Position numbers and translations under genes: made by a program | Origin: Flavobacterium praedii | GTDB taxonomy: Bacteria; Bacteroidota; Bacteroidia; Flavobacteriales; Flavobacteriaceae | Direction of reading: 5' to 3' | Length of the DNA stretch: 64,000 nt | Assembly (NCBI RefSeq): GCF_026810365.1 | Contig: NZ_CP113948.1 | Span: forward strand, 1,513,001 to 1,577,000 | The notes under the pieces: generated by a model | What the model saw: only the letters and a program-made list of their open reading frames with translations | What the model was told of the DNA's origin: nothing | Databases searched by the model: none | Shown here: piece by piece, positions 34,117-44,106 of the stretch | How positions within the stretch are numbered: position 1 is the stretch's first letter | How the letters are laid out: each line of letters begins with the position of its first letter

Positions 34117-34131
34117 TCTCAAATTAAGTAT

Positions 34132-34166
34132 AAAAAAAAGGATTCGTAATTACGAATCCTTTTTTA
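34132..34166 (+). terminator. Terminator after the TonB-dependent receptor
   Basis: Perfect palindrome GGATTCGTAATTACGAATCC (34140-34159) flanked by A- and T-runs. Confidence 0.85.
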
Positions 34167-34188
34167 TTTTGACAAAGTAAAAAAAAGA

Positions 34189-34356
34189 CTAAGCTTCTTC
34201 TTCTTTTTGTTTTGCTTTCTTTTCTTTATAAGCTTCCCAAGTTGCTCCACCTACCCAATAGGATACGAAACCAACTAAAAAAAACATTAACCAAAATCCC
34301 ATTGTAAGGATGGTTAAGAAAAGTAAAAAGCCTAAATACTGTTGAAATTCAAACAT
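34189..34356 (-). CDS. Small two-helix or single-helix membrane protein (55 aa)
   Basis: Starting at ATG 34354-34356 gives MFEFQQYLGFLLFLTILTMG followed by FWLMFFLVGFVSYWVGG and a highly charged tail (WEAYKEKKAKQKEEEA). An upstream in-frame Met would add ten unremarkable residues. A long hydrophobic stretch of about 40 residues suggests one or two membrane helices. Function unknown. It converges with the TonB receptor gene and shares its terminator. Confidence 0.6.
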   Translation of the reverse strand: MFEFQQYLGFLLFLTILTMGFWLMFFLVGFVSYWVGGATWEAYKEKKAKQKEEEA

Positions 34357-34618
34357 GTTTTCCGGAATTTTTGAATGAAGCAACAAATATATGTTTTTAT
34401 ATCTTTTTGTACCAATAAAAAATACAAAAAGTATAAAGCTATTTTTATTGGTTAATAGCTTTGTATGTCAAAATCATTTCTCAAAATGCATAATTCTATT
34501 TTTTATGAAACAATAGATTTCTAACAATACTTTAAATCGGCTGCCCATTTTTACCCTAAACATTACCAAATTATCATTTTTAACAGAAATTTTCAATTTT
34601 TATACATTAATTAATAGC

Positions 34619-34626
34619 TATATTTG
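34619..34626 (+). promoter_or_regulatory. -7 element of the serine dehydratase gene
   Basis: TATATTTG, a full TAnnTTTG match, 21 bases before the chosen ATG. No TTG is at the usual distance, so activation may need help. Confidence 0.4.
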
Positions 34627-34647
34627 TTCATCAAAAAAATAAATTTT

Positions 34648-36075
34648 ATGGAAGAATGCATCTCTGTTTTTGATATGTTAAAAATTGGTATTGGGCCATC
34701 AAGTTCTCATACACTTGGTCCTTGGAGAGCAGCTGAACGTTTTTTAAAAGAACTACAAAATGAATATGACATCAATACAATAAATAGAATAAAAGTTGAT
34801 TTATATGGTTCCCTTTCGTTAACGGGCAAAGGACATGCAACCGATTTAGCAATCATGCTTGGCTTAAGCGGTCAAGATCCTGAATACATTCCTGTTCAAA
34901 ATATTGATGAAATTATTAAATCCATTGAAAATAAAAATGAAATTCATTTAAGCAATCAATTTTACATTCCTTTTAATGTACATCAAGACATCGTTTTCAA
35001 TAAAAACTTTCTTCCTTTTCATGCCAATGGACTCACCTTTACAGCTTACTTTAATGATGAATCCGAATATAGTTCTACCTTTTATTCTATTGGTGGAGGA
35101 TTTGTAGTCAAAGAAGAAAGAGAAAATGCCCAAAAGAAAGAAGCAATTAAATGTGCTTTTCCCTATCCGATTGATAAAGCTACTGAGCTTTTAGTTTATT
35201 GTGCAAAAGAAAATAAAACCATTTCGGAAATCGTTTATGAAAACGAAAAATCGATGCGAACAGAAGCAGTTATTAATCACGAATTAATACGCATTTGGCA
35301 CACTATGTTAGAATGTATGTATATTGGTTGTCACTCTGAAGGCATACTTCCGGGTGGATTGAATGTACGCAGACGTGCTTTCGATATGCATCAAAATTTG
35401 ATTGGTTTGTCTAATTATTCCAATCCACAAGAATGGTTAGAAGAAATAAGAAAAACCGAAGTTAAGTTTCGTCAAATTCTAAAATGGGTAAGTTGTTTTG
35501 CCTTGGCCGTAAACGAAGTAAATGCAGCATTAGGACGCGTTGTAACAGCTCCAACTAATGGAAGTTCAGGGGTTATTCCTGCCGTATTAATGTATTATTT
35601 GGTTATTGAAAATCATCAAGCAGGTGAAAAAGAGATCAAACAATTTTTGATGGTTGCAGGTGAAATAGGCAGTATTTTCAAAAAAGGATCTACTATATCT
35701 GCAGCAATGGGCGGTTGCCAAGCCGAAATTGGTGTTTCTAGCGCAATGGCCGCGGCCGCATTATGCGAATTGATGGGCGGGACACCAGACCAAGTTTTAA
35801 TGGCTGCCGAAATAGCGATGGAACATCATTTGGGATTGACCTGTGATCCTATTGGTGGCTTGGTTCAAATTCCTTGCATTGAAAGAAATACCATGGGCGC
35901 TATAAAAGCCATTAATGCAGCTGAACTAGCCTTAGAAACCAATGCGAAAAATGCAAAAGTATCTTTGGACAAAGTAATAGATACCATGTGGCAAACTGCA
36001 AAAGATATGAATTCTAAATACAAAGAAACTTCGGAAGGAGGACTTGCAATTGCTGTAAATATGGCCGATTGTTAA
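34648..36075 (+). CDS. sdaA: L-serine ammonia-lyase (iron-sulfur serine dehydratase)
   Basis: The ATG at 34648 gives 475 residues, normal for single-chain bacterial serine dehydratase; the TTG at 34624 overlaps the -7 element and is rejected. Signatures are [20 protein letters not shown], the [11 protein letters not shown]ys, [17 protein letters not shown], and the cluster-binding [20 protein letters not shown] and [17 protein letters not shown], whose Cys residues hold the [4Fe-4S]. It deaminates L-serine to pyruvate. Monocistronic with a terminator behind it. Confidence 0.92.
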   Translation: MEECISVFDMLKIGIGPSSSHTLGPWRAAERFLKELQNEYDINTINRIKVDLYGSLSLTGKGHATDLAIMLGLSGQDPEYIPVQNIDEIIKSIENKNEIHLSNQFYIPFNVHQDIVFNKNFLPFHANGLTFTAYFNDESEYSSTFYSIGGGFVVKEERENAQKKEAIKCAFPYPIDKATELLVYCAKENKTISEIVYENEKSMRTEAVINHELIRIWHTMLECMYIGCHSEGILPGGLNVRRRAFDMHQNLIGLSNYSNPQEWLEEIRKTEVKFRQILKWVSCFALAVNEVNAALGRVVTAPTNGSSGVIPAVLMYYLVIENHQAGEKEIKQFLMVAGEIGSIFKKGSTISAAMGGCQAEIGVSSAMAAAALCELMGGTPDQVLMAAEIAMEHHLGLTCDPIGGLVQIPCIERNTMGAIKAINAAELALETNAKNAKVSLDKVIDTMWQTAKDMNSKYKETSEGGLAIAVNMADC

Positions 36076-36138
36076 GAAAGTTTTATGTCGCAGTAAGAGT
36101 TTCCGAATAGCTGAAATAAAAACAGAATATACATGAAT

Positions 36139-36184
36139 AAAAAAATCAGATTAAGATGCCATAACATCTAATCTGATTTTTTTA
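36139..36184 (+). terminator. Terminator after sdaA
   Basis: AAAATCAGATTAAGATG (36142-36158) pairs with CATCTAATCTGATTTT (36165-36180) with one bulge, then a T-run. It lies between converging sdaA and kup. Confidence 0.8.
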
Positions 36185-36243
36185 TTCCTTTCTGAAAACG
36201 AAATTATAATTTATCCTTATTTCAGAAAACAAAAATTAAAAAA

Positions 36244-38187
36244 CTAATTAACCACTTTTCGTTCCAAATCTAATTTAGCAATAGGTTGATAAACGATTGG
36301 AATTTCTTCAATCACAACATCACTTTTATCTAGACCAAAAGCTCTAGTATCCGAGAGTGACATGTTTTTTAGGATGTAGTAGGAATTCAATAAAAGTCCA
36401 TCTCTTACAGCAAATTCATTTTCTACCGACAAGAATTTTTCAATAATTACAAATTTAAAATCAGGTTCTGGATTGTATTTTGTTGAACCATCAGCACGAA
36501 TATGTAAATTCAGTTCTTTGTTGTCAACTAGATTTTGAACAATTCTTTTGAAATACAATTCCACTTTTGGTTGAATTCTGAAACCAATATTTAATACAAT
36601 TTTGATCACTTTATCATCCAATAATTCAATAACTTCATAATTCAAATCAAAAGGGGAATTGGTTCTATTGATATGGAAAAACCAATACACATCAGCTCTT
36701 TTTGGCTTTTTAGAAAAGATTGAATTCAATATTTTCTCTTCAATTTCATAATTCCGGTCTGCTTTTGACAGGTAAATTAAATGAGTAGAATACTTCGGAA
36801 TGGAAACATCATTACTTAATTCCTCAAATCTCGTAGTATATTCCGTTAAATTGGTGAATTTTACAAATTTATTATTGATTTTTCGAGAAAAGAACCAAAC
36901 ATACATGGTCATAAATATGAAAAGCTCAAAAAACAAAAACATCCAACGTTCTTTTATTTTTACAATATTGGCCACAAAAAATGCAATTTCAATAGCTGCA
37001 AAAACGGTTATGATCACACCAATAAGAATTCTATTCATCTTTTTGATATAAATCAAATAATAATTTAGAAGAACAGTGGTCATCAACATCGCTATGGTTA
37101 TCGAAAATCCATAGGCAGCTTCCATGTTTGCAGAAGTTCTAAAATACAAAACCATCAAAATACAACCAACCCACAAAATGGTATTCACCGATGGAATATA
37201 GATTTGACCTTTCAAGTTGGTTGGGTTTTTCATTGTAACTCTAGGCCAAAAATTAAGGGAAACTGCTTCGTTAATTAAAGTAAATGATCCACTAATCAAT
37301 GCTTGAGAGGCAATAATGGCAGCAAAAGTAGCTATTATAACTCCTGGTACCAGAAACCATTGTGGCATAATAGCATAAAAAGGGTTTTTCCCTTCCAAGA
37401 AATGATTACTTTGATTCATTAACCAAGACGCTTGCCCTAAATAATTAACAACCAATGCTACTTTTACAAAAGTCCAAGTAACGCGAATATTTTTTTTACC
37501 ACAATGCCCTAAATCCGAATATAAAGCTTCTGCCCCTGTCGTACAAAGAAAAACAGCTCCTAAAAGCCAAAAACCATGAGGATATTCTACTAATAATTCA
37601 TAAGCATACATGGGATTCAAAGCGGTTAAGATAGCAGGATGCTGCAAAATCTGAGTAAATCCTAAAACAAAGAGCATAGAAAACCAAACCACCATGGCCG
37701 GGCCAAAAAAGAATCCCACTTTTTGAGTACCAAATCGTTGAAAAAAGAACAGACCCGATATAATTACGATGACAATAGGCAAAATTGGAATATTTGGCAC
37801 AACATCCCCCAATCCTTCAACGGCCGAAGTAACAGAAATTGGAGGTGTAATAATTCCATCTGCCAACAACGTTGTTGCTCCTAAAATGGTCGGTATAATT
37901 AATTTTCCTTTACCAAATCTTTTGACCAAAGCATAAAGAGAAAAAACGCCTCCTTCACCATGATTATCGGCAGAAAGTGTTAGCAAAACATATTTAAAAG
38001 TGGTTTGAAAAGTTAGTGTCCAAAAAACACATGAAATTCCACCATATACTAATAATTTTGATATTTCTCTTTGCCCAATAATGGCTTTCATTACATATAG
38101 CGGACTGGTCCCAATATCTCCGTAAATAATACCGAGTGCTACTAAAAGTGACGCTGCAGTTACTTTTTGAACTGTTGATTTATTCAT
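36244..38187 (-). CDS. kup: KUP-family potassium uptake protein
   Basis: A 647-residue protein. The first ~440 residues contain about twelve transmembrane helices with the hallmark ALGIIYGDIGTSPLYVMKAI at the start, DNHGEGGVFSLYALVKRF, TTGAEALYSDLGHCGKKNIR and ASQALISGSFTLINEAVSLN. The C-terminal ~200 residues form a cytoplasmic domain. It imports K+ with protons. It is followed upstream on the same strand by a KdpE/KdpD-like pair (gap about 110 bases), so that pair may set its expression, although kdpFABC is the normal target. Confidence 0.93.
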   Translation of the reverse strand: MNKSTVQKVTAASLLVALGIIYGDIGTSPLYVMKAIIGQREISKLLVYGGISCVFWTLTFQTTFKYVLLTLSADNHGEGGVFSLYALVKRFGKGKLIIPTILGATTLLADGIITPPISVTSAVEGLGDVVPNIPILPIVIVIISGLFFFQRFGTQKVGFFFGPAMVVWFSMLFVLGFTQILQHPAILTALNPMYAYELLVEYPHGFWLLGAVFLCTTGAEALYSDLGHCGKKNIRVTWTFVKVALVVNYLGQASWLMNQSNHFLEGKNPFYAIMPQWFLVPGVIIATFAAIIASQALISGSFTLINEAVSLNFWPRVTMKNPTNLKGQIYIPSVNTILWVGCILMVLYFRTSANMEAAYGFSITIAMLMTTVLLNYYLIYIKKMNRILIGVIITVFAAIEIAFFVANIVKIKERWMFLFFELFIFMTMYVWFFSRKINNKFVKFTNLTEYTTRFEELSNDVSIPKYSTHLIYLSKADRNYEIEEKILNSIFSKKPKRADVYWFFHINRTNSPFDLNYEVIELLDDKVIKIVLNIGFRIQPKVELYFKRIVQNLVDNKELNLHIRADGSTKYNPEPDFKFVIIEKFLSVENEFAVRDGLLLNSYYILKNMSLSDTRAFGLDKSDVVIEEIPIVYQPIAKLDLERKVVN

Positions 38188-38298
38188 TTTATTCTATTAT
38201 TTATTCATTTAATTCATTCCTTTTAAGCCAAAGCAAACCCCATACGGGATGCTTTGAACACTCCATATCACAAACTTGTAAAGTCTATTTATTTGATT

Positions 38299-38985
38299 TT
38301 AACTTGTATTAAATCGGTATCCTACCCCCGATTCGGTGATAATAAATTTAGGTCGGTTAGGATCCTCTTCAATTTTCTTTCGAAGTTGCGCTACAAAAAC
38401 ACGTAAGTATTGTGTTTGATCTGCATAACTATTTCCCCAAACCTGTTTCAACAAATATTGATGGGTTAATACACGTCCTTCATTTTTTATAAAAATAGAA
38501 AGTAAGTTGTATTCGGTGGTAGTAAGTTTTAAAATCTCATTATTCAATCTTACAATTCTAGACGAAAAGTCAATAGAAACAGACCCAAATTCGATTATAG
38601 GATCCTTTTCAATACTGACTAAATTTCGTAGAGCTGTTCGAATTCTAGCTAGTAATTCTTGTGTACGAAAGGGTTTAGTCAAATAATCATTTGCACCGTT
38701 GTCAAGAGCTTTTACAATTTCATCTTCGGTACTTTTAACCGTTAATATTATTATTGGATTTTTGTACCATTCTCTTAATCTTTTCAAAACATCTTGTCCA
38801 TCTTCATCGGGCAAACCCAAATCAAGGATAACCAAATCAGGCTGATAATTCGCAACCATAGCCATTCCTTCTTTTGCATTTACAGCAAAAATTGTTTTGT
38901 AATCATTAGAATTTAAAGTAATTTCAAGTAGTTTTCTAATCTGAATCTCATCATCAATTACTAAAATTTGAGCACTATTATTCAT
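38299..38985 (-). CDS. OmpR-family response regulator, KdpE-like
   Basis: A 228-residue protein: receiver domain 1-115 with acidic pocket VIDDE and phospho-acceptor Asp55 in VILDLGLPDEDG, the Thr/Lys switch residues in VKSTEDEIVK and LTKPF, then a winged-helix DNA-binding domain (LTTTEYNLLSIFIKNEGRVL, RVFVAQLRKKIEEDPNRPKF). Its stop of the kinase overlaps its start by 8 bases, so the pair is translationally coupled. Similarity is to KdpE. No kdpFABC genes are within the window. Confidence 0.88.
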   Translation of the reverse strand: MNNSAQILVIDDEIQIRKLLEITLNSNDYKTIFAVNAKEGMAMVANYQPDLVILDLGLPDEDGQDVLKRLREWYKNPIIILTVKSTEDEIVKALDNGANDYLTKPFRTQELLARIRTALRNLVSIEKDPIIEFGSVSIDFSSRIVRLNNEILKLTTTEYNLLSIFIKNEGRVLTHQYLLKQVWGNSYADQTQYLRVFVAQLRKKIEEDPNRPKFIITESGVGYRFNTS

Positions 38986-40090
38986 TTGAAATTTCTTTAG
39001 TATTCATAATTACTGTTTGAAAACTAAGGGTAAAAATAGAACCCCCTTCTTCTCTATTTTCAAGTTTTACTTTTCCATGTTGGGCTTCAACAAAACCTTT
39101 TACGATAGACAAACCTAGTCCTGTACCGCCCGTTTTAGAGTTTTGCAATCGGTAGAATTTATCAAAAACTTTATCAATTTCATTTTCTGGAAACCCAATT
39201 CCATCATCGGTAATAGTAATCACACAGGGGCATAATTTATCAGGATTGTAATCAAAATCGACATCCAGATTATAAGAAACCTTGATTTCTATTTTAGCGC
39301 CTTTGGGTGTGTATTGAGAAGCATTAAAAACCAAATTAAAAATTATCTGTTGCATCAAACCATAATCCAATTTAAAAAGGGGTAAATTTTCGTCTGTTTT
39401 TACAACCACTTTATGAAATTTTAAATCATCTTTTAGGTGATCCAAAACATTATAAATTAATTCTTCAAGATCACACCAATCCATTTTGGGCTGAATAACG
39501 CCCGATTCCAAACGAGACATGTTGAGTAAATTCTCTACTTGGTGATTCAATCGCAAGGAAGCTTTTTCTATTTCTGCATATAAATTTTCTTTATTTTCTT
39601 CCGAAATAGGTACCGATTTGCTTTGAATAGTATCAATAGCTCCCATAATTGTAGATATCGGAGTTCTCAATTCATGCGATAAAGAATCGAGCAGCGCATT
39701 GTAAAGTTTCATCGTATTAACTCTAAGTTCTTTTACCTGTAAAATCTTTTCGGCTCTTCTAATTTTATGGGTTAAAACCGCATTTACAAGAGTAATAATG
39801 AAGAATAAAACCAACAACAAAGAGTCTTCTGCATCACTAATATGAAAAGTATAATACGGTTGAATGAAGAAAAAATTTAATATCAATGTACTCAAAATAG
39901 CGCTAAGTAATAATGGTTTGATGGCCAAAAACATGGACAACACTGAAACAACCACCAATAAAATATAACCAACAATTTTAAAATCTAAATAATCTCTGGT
40001 AAACAAACACAACAAAGCAACAATCCCAACCGACAAAATGCTTATTAAATATTGGTTTTTAATTTTAATTTGATCCAAAATACTACTCAT
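38978..40090 (-). CDS. KdpD-like sensor histidine kinase lacking the KdpD/Usp domains
   Basis: A 370-residue protein. Four transmembrane helices of the DUF4118 type occupy residues ~12-105, then a coiled linker, HisKA with phospho-acceptor His139 in LLDSLSHELRTPISTIMGAI, and HATPase_c with N box (IIFNLVFNASQYTPKGAKIE), G1 (ITDDGIGFPE) and G2 (TGGTGLGLSIVKGF). E. coli KdpD is about 890 residues with a large N-terminal sensor; that part is absent, so signal input is different. It overlaps the regulator gene by 8 bases. Confidence 0.88.
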   Translation of the reverse strand: MSSILDQIKIKNQYLISILSVGIVALLCLFTRDYLDFKIVGYILLVVVSVLSMFLAIKPLLLSAILSTLILNFFFIQPYYTFHISDAEDSLLLVLFFIITLVNAVLTHKIRRAEKILQVKELRVNTMKLYNALLDSLSHELRTPISTIMGAIDTIQSKSVPISEENKENLYAEIEKASLRLNHQVENLLNMSRLESGVIQPKMDWCDLEELIYNVLDHLKDDLKFHKVVVKTDENLPLFKLDYGLMQQIIFNLVFNASQYTPKGAKIEIKVSYNLDVDFDYNPDKLCPCVITITDDGIGFPENEIDKVFDKFYRLQNSKTGGTGLGLSIVKGFVEAQHGKVKLENREEGGSIFTLSFQTVIMNTKEISNE

Positions 40091-40411
40091 ATCCTTGTGT
40101 TAATTTGTTAAGGCAAAGTTAAAGGATATGATGTAAGTATTTTATAATATATCAAACTAGGATATAAAGATTTTATAAAGATTTAATTTTTACTCAAAAC
40201 CAGTTTTTTGTTTTTTAGAAAATTAAATTATAAACTTTTTTTTAAAAGAATATCTTAAAAATATATTAGTAAAATAGCAATCTCATAATTTCAACAACCT
40301 AATTTTTGATATTCCTTATAAAAATTCAATTTAAAAAAATTCAATTTATTACTTTTACAGTCTGAAATTAAAATCAATACCGAGCGTTTCGGAATTAAAA
40401 TCATAATCACA
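40091..40411. other. Divergent AT-rich intergenic region before panB
   Basis: 320 bases without a gene. A small hairpin, CCGAGCGTTTCGG (40381-40393), lies just before panB; I do not recognise a known riboswitch. Confidence 0.4.
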
Positions 40412-41230
40412 ATGTCTGCAATAAAAAAAGATTACAAAAGAATTACCACTAAGTCTTTGATCGAGATGAAATCCAATGGGGAAAAAATCTCTATGTTAAC
40501 AGCTTATGATTATACGATGGCCAAAATCGTGGATACTGCCGGAATTGATGTAATTCTAGTGGGAGATTCGGCTTCAAATGTTATGGCAGGTCATGAAACA
40601 ACATTACCAATCACTTTAGATCAAATGATTTACCATGCTTCATCTGTGGTTAGAGCTGTCGAAAGAGCTTTGGTAGTAGTTGATTTACCCTTTGGAAGTT
40701 ACCAATCTGATTCTAAAGAAGCTTTACGCTCTTCAATCAGAATTATGAAAGAAAGTGGTGGTCATGCTGTAAAATTAGAAGGTGGCAAAGAAATCAAAGA
40801 ATCGATCAAAAAAATCTTAAATGCAGGAATTCCAGTTATGGGACATTTGGGATTAACACCTCAATCTATTTATAAATTTGGAACTTATACGGTACGCGCC
40901 AAAGAAGAACAAGAAGCCGAAAAATTAATAGAAGATGCCAAATTATTGGAACATTTAGGATGTTTTGCATTGGTCCTTGAAAAAATACCAGCTCATTTAG
41001 CCAAACAAGTTGCAGAAAGCATTTCGATACCGGTAATCGGAATTGGTGCTGGTGGCGGTGTAGACGGACAAGTATTGGTAATTCATGACATGTTGGGAAT
41101 GAATAATGAATTTAGCCCTCGTTTCTTAAGACGTTATATGAATTTATACGATGGAATGACAACTGCTATCAGTCAGTATGTCGCCGATGTAAAATCGGAA
41201 GATTTTCCAAATTCAAATGAACAATATTAA
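40412..41230 (+). CDS. panB: 3-Methyl-2-oxobutanoate hydroxymethyltransferase
   Basis: A 272-residue (beta-alpha)8 enzyme of standard length. It transfers a hydroxymethyl group from methylenetetrahydrofolate to 2-ketoisovalerate, the first step of pantothenate synthesis. Signatures are [64 protein letters not shown] and [20 protein letters not shown]. The RluA-type gene starts about 30 bases later on the same strand. panC and panD are not in the window. Confidence 0.95.
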   Translation: MSAIKKDYKRITTKSLIEMKSNGEKISMLTAYDYTMAKIVDTAGIDVILVGDSASNVMAGHETTLPITLDQMIYHASSVVRAVERALVVVDLPFGSYQSDSKEALRSSIRIMKESGGHAVKLEGGKEIKESIKKILNAGIPVMGHLGLTPQSIYKFGTYTVRAKEEQEAEKLIEDAKLLEHLGCFALVLEKIPAHLAKQVAESISIPVIGIGAGGGVDGQVLVIHDMLGMNNEFSPRFLRRYMNLYDGMTTAISQYVADVKSEDFPNSNEQY

Positions 41231-41260
41231 GACTCCTAGCCCCCGAATAGGGAATCTATA

Positions 41261-41950
41261 ATGAAAATAATTTCAAACAAATCCAATCTCCAAATTCTAC
41301 ATGAAGACAATCACTTAATCGTGGTTAATAAGCGTGTAGGTGATATTGTGCAGGGAGACAAAACAGGAGATAAACCTTTGAGTGATGTTGTAAAAGAATA
41401 CATCAAAGATAAATACAACAAACCTGGTGAAGTTTTTCTAGGTGTGGTTCATCGTTTAGATCGTCCTACCTCTGGAATTGTTGTTTTTGCAAGAACTAGC
41501 AAAGCTTTGACACGTATGAATGAGCTATTTAGCAATAGAGAAACTCAAAAAACCTATTGGGCCGTTGTTAAAAATAAACCCTCCAAGAACGAAGACAAAC
41601 TGGTACATTATATCAAAAGAAACGAAAAAAACAACACTTCAAAAGCCCATCTCAAAGAAGTACCTGACAGCAAGTTGGCTAGTTTAGAATATAAAATTAT
41701 CAAAGAGTTAGACAATTACTTTGGCCTCGAAATTCTTTTACACACAGGAAGACACCACCAAATACGTGCACAACTCGCTGCTATTGGTTCTCCTATAAAA
41801 GGGGATTTAAAATACGGTTTTGATCGTAGTAATCCTGATGGAGGAATCCATCTTCATGCCAGAAAACTTGTCTTTATTCACCCCGTTACAAAAGAGAATA
41901 TAACTATAATAGCTCCTACTCCCGAAGATGTAATTTGGAATGCCATTTAA
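41261..41950 (+). CDS. RluA-family pseudouridine synthase
   Basis: A 229-residue single-domain pseudouridine synthase without an S4 domain. The catalytic Asp is in VHRLDRPTSGIVVFARTS. Other conserved parts are LHEDNHLIVVNKRVGDIVQG near the N-terminus and HTGRHHQIRAQLAAIGSPIK and GDLKYGF near the C-terminus. It isomerises specific uridines in rRNA or tRNA; the target cannot be told. Follows panB by about 30 bases and is likely cotranscribed with it, a common pairing in flavobacteria. Confidence 0.88.
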   Translation: MKIISNKSNLQILHEDNHLIVVNKRVGDIVQGDKTGDKPLSDVVKEYIKDKYNKPGEVFLGVVHRLDRPTSGIVVFARTSKALTRMNELFSNRETQKTYWAVVKNKPSKNEDKLVHYIKRNEKNNTSKAHLKEVPDSKLASLEYKIIKELDNYFGLEILLHTGRHHQIRAQLAAIGSPIKGDLKYGFDRSNPDGGIHLHARKLVFIHPVTKENITIIAPTPEDVIWNAI

Positions 41951-42020
41951 TTTTTGAAGAAAAATACATTTATTTGAATTTTAAAATTTATATTGCATTG
42001 TACTTACAAACTTCTTTACA

Positions 42021-43349
42021 ATGAATTACAAATCAGACATTCAGTCCAGAAAAGAATCCCTTATTAAACTTTTGGATGTCATAATCAAACATGAAAATGA
42101 AATCATCCAAGCTTTATATGATGATTTCAAGAAGCCTAAATTTGAAGCTATAGCTACTGAAACGAGTTACATTATAACAGAATTAAAAGATACTATAAAA
42201 AATATCCATAATTGGTCTAAACCAAAAAGGGTAAGACCATCTCTACTAAATTTTCCTTCCACCGACTATATTATTAAAGAACCTTATGGAAAAGTATTAA
42301 TAATAGCGCCATGGAATTATCCTTTTCAACTGGCACTTTGCCCAATGATTTCAGCTGTTGCAGCAGGTAATCAAGTGGTTTTAAAACCCTCAGAATTAAC
42401 CCCAAAGACTTCTGCAATAATTCTTGAAATTATAGAAAAAGTATTCCAACACGAACAGGTAACAGTAATAGAAGGCGGTGTAGAAGAAACACAAAATTTA
42501 CTAGCCCAAAGATGGGATTATATCTTTTTTACGGGAAGTGTAGCCGTAGGTAAAATTGTAGCCAAAGCAGCAGCAAAACACCTAACTCCTGTAACTCTTG
42601 AACTAGGCGGAAAAAACCCATGTATTATTGACGAAACTGCCAATTTAAAACTCGCCGCTAAGCGAATTGTTTGGGGTAAATTTTTAAATGCAGGACAAAC
42701 ATGCATTGCACCCGATTATATTTTGATACAAAAAGACATGAAAAGTCATTTTGTCGATTTTATGAAAAAAGAAATCACAAAAGCATTTGGAATAAATCCA
42801 ATAGATTCTCCCGATTTTGCCCGAATTATAAATGAAAAAAACTGGCATCGATTGAGTAGTATGATCGAACCTCAAAAAGTAATTTTTGGTGGTGATACTG
42901 CCATTAAACAATGTTATATAGCGCCAACTCTAATTGTTGAGGATAACCTTGACAGTTTATTGATGAAGGAAGAAATATTTGGTCCAATTTTACCAATCAT
43001 AAGCTATAAAGAAGAAATAGAAATCTCTAAAATTATTTCAAATTATGAAAAACCTTTAGCGCTGTATGTTTTTTCAGATGATAAAATATTTGCTAAAAAA
43101 ATGGTTTCCACTTTTTCATTTGGTGGAGGTTGTATAAATGATACTGTCAGTCATTTTTCTAATAAAAGATTGCCTTTTGGAGGTGTTGGTCATAGCGGAA
43201 TGGGAGCTTATCATGGGCAATTGAGTTTTGACCTTTTTTCCCATCATAAAGGAATAGTAAAAAAAGCAAATTGGTTGGATATCAAACTTAGATATGCACC
43301 CTATACAAATAAAATAGAAACACTAAAAAAATTATTGAAATGGCTATAA
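42021..43349 (+). CDS. NAD(P)-dependent aldehyde dehydrogenase, ALDH3-like
   Basis: A 442-residue enzyme, short like class 3 ALDHs. The NAD site is KVLIIAPWNYPFQLALCPMI and FFTGSVAVGKIVAKAAAKHL, the general-base Glu is in PVTLELGGKNPCIIDE, and the nucleophile Cys is in NAGQTCIAPDYILIQK. A hydrophobic C-terminus is typical for fatty-aldehyde members. It oxidises medium or long aldehydes to acids. Its last codons overlap the start of the nitroreductase gene by 10 bases, so the two are coupled. Confidence 0.9.
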   Translation: MNYKSDIQSRKESLIKLLDVIIKHENEIIQALYDDFKKPKFEAIATETSYIITELKDTIKNIHNWSKPKRVRPSLLNFPSTDYIIKEPYGKVLIIAPWNYPFQLALCPMISAVAAGNQVVLKPSELTPKTSAIILEIIEKVFQHEQVTVIEGGVEETQNLLAQRWDYIFFTGSVAVGKIVAKAAAKHLTPVTLELGGKNPCIIDETANLKLAAKRIVWGKFLNAGQTCIAPDYILIQKDMKSHFVDFMKKEITKAFGINPIDSPDFARIINEKNWHRLSSMIEPQKVIFGGDTAIKQCYIAPTLIVEDNLDSLLMKEEIFGPILPIISYKEEIEISKIISNYEKPLALYVFSDDKIFAKKMVSTFSFGGGCINDTVSHFSNKRLPFGGVGHSGMGAYHGQLSFDLFSHHKGIVKKANWLDIKLRYAPYTNKIETLKKLLKWL

Positions 43350-44077
43350 CAAATGAAAAATCAGTAAGCGAAGCCATACAATATCGTCGCTCCGTAAGAA
43401 TTTTTAAAAAAGAACCATTAGACGAGCAAAAAGTAAAAGAGTGTATCCATTTAGCGACATTAGCAGCTACGAGCAGTAATATGCAACTTTGGGAATTCTA
43501 CCACATAACTACCAAAGAGATAATTGACCAAATTGCTACAGCCAGTTTTGACCAAAACGGAGCAAAAACGGCACAACAATTGGTTGTTGTAGTAGCTCGA
43601 AAAGATTTATGGCGCAAAAGAGTTCAATCCAACATATCCTTTTTAAAATCACAATACGGCAACAAACCAGAAACCGAATATTCTAAAAGAGAAAAATTTG
43701 CTTTAAATTATTATAAAAAAATTGTTCCAACTATTTATTTCGATATTTTTGGTGTTTTAGGCTATATAAAATATTTTGCCTTTCAAATTATCGGGCTTTT
43801 CAAACCAATCTACAGACAAGCTAGGGAAAGTGACATGCGCGTTGTTGCTCATAAAAGTGCTGCACTAGCCGCCCAAAATTTTATGATAAGCATGGCAGCC
43901 ATAAACTACGATACTTGTCCAATGGAAGGATTTGATTCATTAAGAGTCAAAAAAATAATAAATTTACCCAATAGTTCAGAAATCACAATGATTCTGGGTT
44001 GTGGCATTCGAGATGAACAAGGCATTTATGGAGAACGTTTCCGAATTCCATTTGAAGATGTCTATCATAAAGTATAA
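43340..44077 (+). CDS. Nitroreductase-family FMN oxidoreductase
   Basis: A 245-residue flavoprotein. The N-terminal SVSEAIQYRRSVRIFKKEPL is the FMN-phosphate binding motif, followed by LAATSSNMQLWEFYHI, and the C-terminal AALAAQNFMISMAAINYDTC and GFDSLRVKKIINLP motif with an ILGCGIRDEQGIYGERFR end. An insert around residues 95-155 is longer than in NfsB. Likely reduces nitro compounds or quinones with NAD(P)H. It overlaps the aldehyde dehydrogenase gene, suggesting a shared detoxification role. Confidence 0.82.
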   Translation: MAITNEKSVSEAIQYRRSVRIFKKEPLDEQKVKECIHLATLAATSSNMQLWEFYHITTKEIIDQIATASFDQNGAKTAQQLVVVVARKDLWRKRVQSNISFLKSQYGNKPETEYSKREKFALNYYKKIVPTIYFDIFGVLGYIKYFAFQIIGLFKPIYRQARESDMRVVAHKSAALAAQNFMISMAAINYDTCPMEGFDSLRVKKIINLPNSSEITMILGCGIRDEQGIYGERFRIPFEDVYHKV

Positions 44078-44106
44078 TTCAACATAATAAATTAACCCCA
44101 AAAAAA

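Noticed and set aside
34624..34647. TTG start for serine dehydratase
   Set aside because: It overlaps the TATATTTG promoter element; the ATG at 34648 gives the expected N-terminus.
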